NCBI RefSeq assembly: GCF_002149015.1
Contig: NZ_NGFO01000001.1
Location: 1-64,000, forward strand
From: Gordonia lacunae
GTDB lineage: Bacteria > Actinomycetota > Actinomycetes > Mycobacteriales > Mycobacteriaceae
Reading direction: 5' to 3'
Length of the DNA: 64,000 nucleotides
Every line of letters starts with the position of its first letter. Within the stretch, counting starts at the first letter, position 1. Below, in pieces: positions 59,573 to 64,000 of this stretch. The notes under the pieces were generated by a model. It was not told the DNA's origin. It ran no database searches and saw only the letters and a program-made list of their open reading frames with translations. The translations under genes were made by a program, and so were the position numbers.

Positions 59573-60187
59573 TCAGAGCGTGGTGAAGGCGAGCAGGATA
59601 TCGGCGAGCGCCGCGACGATGTCGTCGAATGTGTCGGGATCGGGCGATTCGCTCCAGCGGTGCACCAAACCGGTGAGCGCCCCCACGAACGCGATCGCGA
59701 GGTGACGCTGTCGCGGGGTCGCGGGGCGGTCGGCGAACTCCGACATGGCGGCCACGAAGAACTCGACCCACTCCTCGCGCCCGTCGAGGCGGTGCTGCTC
59801 GACGCGCGGGCTCACCCCGACGATCTGGACGAACGACACCGCCGCCCGGCGGGGATCGGTGCCCACCGATTCCATGTAGGCGCGCATCGCCGCCGTGCTC
59901 AGGTCGCGGAGGTCGCGAGAACGGCTGGCGGCCAGTGCGTCCGCCACCGCCACGCGGGCGGCGCCCTGCACGGTGTCGTACAGCGCGACCAGCAATTCCT
60001 CGCGGTCGGTGAACTCCGCGTAGAACTGCCGGCGAGACAGCCCGGCCACCCGGCAGATCGACGTCACCGACGACTTCGCATAGCCGGTGTCGGTGAACTC
60101 GATGAGCGCGGCGTCGAGGAAACGCTGCCGCCGTTCGGCGGCGCGGTCGCTCACCGAACGGCCACCGTATGTGCGTTCGGAGGTCAT
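59573..60187 (-). CDS. TetR/AcrR family transcriptional regulator
   Basis: A 204-residue TetR protein. The DNA-binding domain is RRQRFLDAALIEFTDTGYAK, SSVTSICRVAGLSRRQFYAE and FTDREELLVALYD. The helical C-terminal domain (AYMESVGTDPRRAAVSFVQI, HLAIAFVGALTGLVHRW) resembles regulators of lipid and envelope genes in mycobacteria. ATG 60187 is used. The gene lies between the MBL-Rieske gene (16 bases upstream, same strand) and the lipase gene, so the three may be transcribed together, with a palindrome before the lipase gene as a possible second control point. Confidence 0.87.
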   Translation of the reverse strand: MTSERTYGGRSVSDRAAERRQRFLDAALIEFTDTGYAKSSVTSICRVAGLSRRQFYAEFTDREELLVALYDTVQGAARVAVADALAASRSRDLRDLSTAAMRAYMESVGTDPRRAAVSFVQIVGVSPRVEQHRLDGREEWVEFFVAAMSEFADRPATPRQRHLAIAFVGALTGLVHRWSESPDPDTFDDIVAALADILLAFTTL

Positions 60188-60203
60188 CGGAGTGGTGATC
60201 CGG

Positions 60204-61808
60204 CTACGAGTCGAGTCTGGACGCGCGGAGGTCGTGTCCCTTCGACGTCAGGCAGCGTCCGGTGGGCAGGTCCCACTGCCATCCGTGCAGATTGCAGGTC
60301 AGTTTCTCGCCCTCGATGACCCCGAACTTGCCGAGATCGGCCTTGAGGTGCGGACACCGCCGCTGGATCTCCCAGCCGTCCTTGGTGATCGACGCCGAGT
60401 CGTCGTGAGCTTCGGCGAACCACCCGTCGGCGTACGCGATCCGCTCATCGGTCAGGCACTTGAAGAACGTGTACAGGAACTCGTTGTAACCGCCGATCCG
60501 CCAGGTGGTGAAGCGCGTCGACAGGAAGATGGTGTTGACCCAGTCGGGCTCGTCGTCGCGTAAAACGGTCCGCACGAGCTCGGTGGCGATGCGGAACCCG
60601 TAGCGGTACTTGCCCTCTCCCTCCTTCGGCTCACGCACGATGCGATTCGGGAAGTCGAGGACCACCGTCTCGGTGGCGTCGTTGGCCGCGCCCCCGCCCG
60701 GCGTCATGACCAGCCCGACGGGGTATCCGATGCCGTCGCAGATCAGATCCGACTGCGCCATGATCGGCTCGAACAGTTCGCGGAGCGCGCCGATCAGCGG
60801 CTCGCCCTCGGCCGGCGCCCAGGTCGCCTTGTCCGCCGCGATGACCGGCGCGAACTTCTCCTTCATGCGCTCGAGGTACGCGCGCTTGTTCTCGCCGAAG
60901 ACGTCGGCGGGGGCGTACGGGTGCGTGACCTCGTCGAGGACCGGCCCGGAGAACTCGGCGACCGAACCCGACACCATCATCAGACCGCGGTGCTTCTCGC
61001 CGTCGTCGGTGCCGTGGATGCGCATCTGCTCCAGGAAGGTCTCCTGGTCGGGGAAGATCGACGTCTCGTCGGCGGTGTCCGCGGACCCGAAGTCGTTGAG
61101 ATAGAACAGGTCCTCGTCGAGGAACATCGGCGGTCCGGCCGACGGGACCACCCAGGTCGCCCCCACCTGCTCGATGTACGAACGCGCCCGGTCCATTCCG
61201 CGCTGGCGCTTCTGAGAAGCGAAGTTGGCCTTGGACTTCCGCGGGATGTCGTAGACCATCGGGTACCAGATCGCGCCCGAGTACTGCAGCAGGTGGACGT
61301 CGACGTGTCCGAACGCCTCGTCGATGACGTCGAGGTCGATCGGCCGAGCGTCGTTCATGTTGAAGCACACCGTCTCACCGTCGGAGACGATGAGGCCGCT
61401 GTCGCCGATCGGGCCGTCGGCCGGCGCCCGCAGCGCGATGATCATGACGTCGAGCGAACCCTTGTCGTTCGTGACCGTCGTCTTGACCGAGTCGGTGGTC
61501 TCGACGAACTTGGTGAAGCCGAGCTTCTCCAGTTCGCGGCGCAGATCCGGCACCGGGTAGTCGGGCAGCAGGACCGTGGCGTCCTTGTTGACGTTCTCGC
61601 GCAGGTTGCGCTCGTCGAAGTGATCCCGGTGCAGGTGCGAGACGTAGAGGTAGTCGCAGTCGCCGAGCGACTTCCAGTCGAGTTCGGAGTTGTCCGGGAA
61701 GGGCACCCAGGAGGCGAAGTACGTCGGGTTGACCCAGGGGTCGCAGAGGATCGATCCGGCGGTGGTCTGGATGTGGAAACCGGCATGACCGATGCTGGTG
61801 ATCTGCAC
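60204..61808 (-). CDS. Metallo-beta-lactamase fold protein fused to a C-terminal Rieske [2Fe-2S] domain
   Basis: About 534 residues. The N-terminal MBL fold has SHLHRDHFDERNLREN (HxHxDH) and earlier ITSIGHAGFHIQTTAGSILC; a central region with MDRARSYIEQVGATWVVPSA follows. The C-terminal Rieske domain has RRCPHLKADLGKFGV and LTCNLHGWQWDLPTGRC, with both Cys-x-His and Cys-x2-His ligand pairs intact. Related fusions are annotated as Rieske 2Fe-2S proteins of unknown role, some near CMP-sialic-acid-hydroxylase-like families. GTG 61808 is chosen because AAAGG lies seven bases upstream and homologues start M-Q-(V/I)-T-S; ATG 61823 is the alternative. Confidence 0.82.
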   Translation of the reverse strand: MQITSIGHAGFHIQTTAGSILCDPWVNPTYFASWVPFPDNSELDWKSLGDCDYLYVSHLHRDHFDERNLRENVNKDATVLLPDYPVPDLRRELEKLGFTKFVETTDSVKTTVTNDKGSLDVMIIALRAPADGPIGDSGLIVSDGETVCFNMNDARPIDLDVIDEAFGHVDVHLLQYSGAIWYPMVYDIPRKSKANFASQKRQRGMDRARSYIEQVGATWVVPSAGPPMFLDEDLFYLNDFGSADTADETSIFPDQETFLEQMRIHGTDDGEKHRGLMMVSGSVAEFSGPVLDEVTHPYAPADVFGENKRAYLERMKEKFAPVIAADKATWAPAEGEPLIGALRELFEPIMAQSDLICDGIGYPVGLVMTPGGGAANDATETVVLDFPNRIVREPKEGEGKYRYGFRIATELVRTVLRDDEPDWVNTIFLSTRFTTWRIGGYNEFLYTFFKCLTDERIAYADGWFAEAHDDSASITKDGWEIQRRCPHLKADLGKFGVIEGEKLTCNLHGWQWDLPTGRCLTSKGHDLRASRLDS

Positions 61809-61920
61809 GAAGGGGCCTTTCATCGTGTGCGCGGGGCTGCGCGGCAGGGCACTACAGACGTCCAGGGTATCGAGCCGTGCCGAGCGGATGCGTGGGCCAT
61901 GAGTCCCGTCGGGCATTCGG

Positions 61921-61936
61921 CGTGAGGAGTCTCACG
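61921..61936. promoter_or_regulatory. Inverted repeat CGTGAG-GAGT-CTCACG in the divergent gap
   Basis: A perfect 6-bp inverted repeat with a 4-base spacer, about 113 bases upstream of the MBL-Rieske start and 146 upstream of the divergent tetR start. It could be a TetR-type operator; the match to any known site is not established. The remainder of the gap (61809-62081) shows nothing else distinct. Confidence 0.35.
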
Positions 61937-62081
61937 AGGCAGCCCGAGCGTGACCATGCGTCAGCGGGCCGGGAACCGCCGGCGGTGCTTTCGGGCGGTT
62001 TTCGGCGGGAACCGGGCTCCTGAGCGGCGGGATGCCACGATGAACAGGTGATCGGGGAGAACGGGTGAACAGGCGGACCGC

Positions 62082-62720
62082 ATGACGTCGGGGAAACTGT
62101 GGCGCGGGCAGACCCTCGCCGACCGGTCCTCCGACCGTCGCGAGCAGATGCTCACCGTCGCCGAGCGGCTGCTGGGCGTCGGCGGCGCGAATGCGGTGAC
62201 GATGCGTGCCGTGGTGCGCGAGGCCAACCTCAGCCCGCGCTACTTCTACGAGAGCTTCGCCTCGCGTGAGGACCTGGTGACAGCCGTGTACGACCGGGTC
62301 ACCGAGCAGCTGCTGGCCCAGATCGCCGCCCTCCCGCGCCCGACGGACCGTCGGGAGAGCGTTCGGGAGGTCCTCGACGCGTGTCGGGACTTCTTCGAGG
62401 CCGATCCCGGACGGGCGCGGATCCTGCTGCGGGAACCACTCGCCGACGACGTCCTGCGCGCACGCCGGGCGGCCACGGTCCCCGGTTTCGTCGCAGCGGT
62501 CCTGGAGATGACCACCGGGGCGCACGCGAGCTCACCCGAGCGTCTCGGCGTCGTCTCGTCGGCGCTGTCGGGCGCGCTGGTCGCGCTGTACCTCGACTAC
62601 ATCGACGGTCGGCTGCTGCTCACCCCCGCGCAACTCGCCGACGCAGCCGTCGACCTCGTGTCGGCCGTGACCCGGATCGCCACCGCCGACGGCGGCGAGG
62701 GTTCCGGGGCTAGTGGCTAA
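62082..62720 (+). CDS. TetR/AcrR family transcriptional regulator
   Basis: A 212-residue TetR protein. The DNA-binding domain contains RREQMLTVAERLLGVGGANA, VTMRAVVREANLSPRYFYES and FASREDLVTAVYDRV. The helical C-terminal half (DACRDFFEADPGRARILLRE, SSALSGALVALYLDYIDGRL) holds the ligand site. ATG 62082 gives a full domain. Its 3' end overlaps the start region of the first PlsC acyltransferase gene (62713) by eight bases, so it may autoregulate a lipid-acylation operon. Confidence 0.87.
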   Translation: MTSGKLWRGQTLADRSSDRREQMLTVAERLLGVGGANAVTMRAVVREANLSPRYFYESFASREDLVTAVYDRVTEQLLAQIAALPRPTDRRESVREVLDACRDFFEADPGRARILLREPLADDVLRARRAATVPGFVAAVLEMTTGAHASSPERLGVVSSALSGALVALYLDYIDGRLLLTPAQLADAAVDLVSAVTRIATADGGEGSGASG

Positions 62721-63501
62721 GCTCTCTCGCATGGAACCCGTCTACGACACCGTGATCACCGCCGCCCGCCTGCTGTGGCTGGCCGAAGGTCTGAAGTTCA
62801 AGGTGTCGGGTGTCGAGCACGTGCCGGCCGACGGTCCCGGCGTCGTCGCGATCAATCACACCGGCTACCTCGACTTCACCTATGCCGGCATCCCGGCCTT
62901 CCTGCAGGGGCGTCGCAAGGTCCGCTTCATGGCGAAGAAGGAGGTCTTCGACAACAAGATCTCCGGCCCGATCATGCGCTCACTCAAGCACATTCCCGTC
63001 GACCGGGCGCAGGGGGCGGACAGCTACCGCAACGCGGTCGACTACCTCAAGCGGGGGGAACTCGTCGGGGTCTACCCCGAGGCGACGATCAGCCGGAGCT
63101 TCGAGCTGAAGGCCTTCAAATCGGGGGCCGCACGGATGGCCATCGAGTCCGGCGCGCCGATCGTCCCCACGGTCATCTGGGGCGCTCAACGTGTCTGGAC
63201 CAAGGGTCACCCCAAGCAACTGGGCCGGACCGGGTACAAGATCTCGATCGGTGTCTGCGAGCCCCTCGAGGCCACGGGCAGCGCCGACGCCCTCACGGCG
63301 AAGCTGCACGAGGTCATGAGTGCGAAACTCCTCGAACTCCAGGACGCCTACGGTGAGCACCCGCAGGGGGAGTTCTGGGTCCCCGCCCGGCTGGGCGGCT
63401 CCGCGCCGACGCTCGAGGAGGCCAATCGCATGGATGCCCAGGAGCAGGCCGAACGCGCCGCCAAGCGCGAGCCGCGCGAGGACGACCCCGGAGTGGTCTG
63501 A
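62713..63501 (+). CDS. PlsC-type 1-acylglycerol-3-phosphate acyltransferase (copy 1)
   Basis: A 262-residue lysophospholipid acyltransferase. The HX4D catalytic motif is AINHTGYLDFTYAG, the second motif is FMAKKEVFDN with HIPVDRAQGADSYRNAVDYL, and the substrate motif YPEATISRSFELKAFKSGAA replaces the common F-P-E-G-T-R/S. PIVPTVIWGAQRV is the fourth block. It should transfer a fatty acyl group to lysophosphatidic acid or a related lipid. GTG 62713 is used; ATG 62731 is possible. A second, very similar acyltransferase gene follows 82 bases later; similar tandem copies (Rv3814c-Rv3816c) occur in M. tuberculosis in this part of the genome. Confidence 0.88.
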   Translation: MAKLSRMEPVYDTVITAARLLWLAEGLKFKVSGVEHVPADGPGVVAINHTGYLDFTYAGIPAFLQGRRKVRFMAKKEVFDNKISGPIMRSLKHIPVDRAQGADSYRNAVDYLKRGELVGVYPEATISRSFELKAFKSGAARMAIESGAPIVPTVIWGAQRVWTKGHPKQLGRTGYKISIGVCEPLEATGSADALTAKLHEVMSAKLLELQDAYGEHPQGEFWVPARLGGSAPTLEEANRMDAQEQAERAAKREPREDDPGVV

Positions 63502-63583
63502 CCGGGCAACGCCCCGCCGGTCGGCCCGTCGGGCGTCGGCCTTCGTCGTCGAGGGTGTCGCCGCGCCCCGTTAACCTGGACGC

Positions 63584-64000
63584 ATGAGCGCAGGGAGGCA
63601 CGGACGCCACGAACCGGTGTATCGCGCCCTGGAACTCATCGCCAACGGGCTCGTCCGGGCCCAGCGCCTCGACCTGCATGTCACCGGCCTCGAGAACATC
63701 CCGGACACGGGCGGCGCCGTCCTGTGTGTCAACCACACCGGTTACGTCGACTTCCTCCCCCTCGCGCTCGGCGTCCAGCGCGCCGGCCGCCGCACCCGCT
63801 TCCTCATCAAGTCCGAGGTGATGGACATCGGGATCATGCGGTTCCTGGTCAACCACACCAGAACGGTCCCCGTCGACAGGTCGCGCGGCGCGGAGGCCTA
63901 CCGCGCCGCGCTCGGGCGTCTCCGGGAGGGGTACATCGTCGCCGTCTACCCCGAGGCGACGATCAGCCGCAGCTTCGAGCTCAAGGAGTTCAAGAGCGGG
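63584..64000 (+). CDS. PlsC-type acyltransferase (copy 2), cut by window end
   Basis: The first 139 residues of a second lysophospholipid acyltransferase; no stop is reached. It shares the HX4D motif CVNHTGYVDFLPLA, KSEVMDIGIMRFLVNHTRTV, PVDRSRGAEAYRAALGRLRE and the YPEATISRSFELKEFKSG block with the preceding gene. The paralogue pair probably arose by duplication and could supply different acyl specificities in phospholipid or glycolipid synthesis. ATG 63584 is used. The C-terminal part lies outside the window. Confidence 0.85.
   Translation, partial: MSAGRHGRHEPVYRALELIANGLVRAQRLDLHVTGLENIPDTGGAVLCVNHTGYVDFLPLALGVQRAGRRTRFLIKSEVMDIGIMRFLVNHTRTVPVDRSRGAEAYRAALGRLREGYIVAVYPEATISRSFELKEFKSG

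Overview
The window is high-GC, densely coding actinobacterial DNA. Gene content and order point to a mycolic-acid-containing member of the Mycobacteriales, most likely Gordonia or a close relative; this is inferred from recalled gene families, not from a search. Pointers are a two-domain LysX, a SigK-type sigma factor, an EspR-like XRE protein, and a stretch from about 28.9 to 50.1 kb that keeps much of the M. tuberculosis Rv3834c-Rv3843c neighbourhood (serS, septum-formation protein, small metallopeptidase, phosphoglycerate-mutase-like protein, pheA, DUF2470 protein, LCP protein, ferritin, glycerophosphodiesterase). No rRNA, tRNA, CRISPR array, integrase or transposase was seen.

Layout. 0-10.8 kb: S4 RNA-binding protein, lysX, sigK without an adjacent anti-sigma gene, two alpha/beta hydrolases, rraA, a succinate-semialdehyde dehydrogenase, a secreted sugar-dehydrogenase-like beta-propeller, and a 79-codon remnant of an exported cyclase. 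10.8-15.2 kb: two Lys/Ala-rich proteins, a RecB-like nuclease and a low-complexity surface protein. 15.2-18.0 kb: a compact three-gene module (EspR-like XRE regulator, ImmA/IrrE zinc protease, seven-TM protein with a cytosolic tail) behind a palindrome-rich leader. 18-28.6 kb: SDR, GDT1-type manganese transporter, an ECF transporter with fused S-A-A plus a T subunit, sodA, msrA, a winged-helix protein, a VOC protein and an S49 peptidase. 28.6-29.0 kb: an AT-rich gap carrying a symmetric cluster of DnaA-box-like sites. 29-50 kb: the conserved block above, interrupted by an APC permease, an MpaB/Lcp-type oxygenase, a CPBP protease, a hemerythrin, a PaaX-controlled acyl-CoA dehydrogenase/enoyl-CoA hydratase pair, a CDF transporter and an ankyrin protein. 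50-64 kb: two paralogous ten-TM-type transporters flanking a divergent tetR-VOC pair with a clear operator, two secreted lipases, a GNAT enzyme, a molybdopterin oxidoreductase lacking the usual Fe-S cysteines, an MBL-Rieske fusion, two more TetR genes and two tandem PlsC acyltransferases, the last cut by the window end.

A family of dispersed intergenic repeats recurs at least six times (1-33, 8.1, 23.5, 32.2-32.4, 41.1 and 47.05 kb). Full copies are about 90-100-bp imperfect inverted repeats with CCCTGAGG...CCTCAGGG-type ends. Single arms are expanded into tandem arrays with an exact 42-bp period at two loci and a 37-bp period at a third. Iron control is suggested by a strong IdeR/DtxR box upstream of the DUF2470 gene and two weaker overlapping boxes upstream of the ferritin gene. 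Operators can be proposed for the PaaX, TetR-VOC and TetR-lipase pairs from perfect inverted repeats in their intergenic regions.
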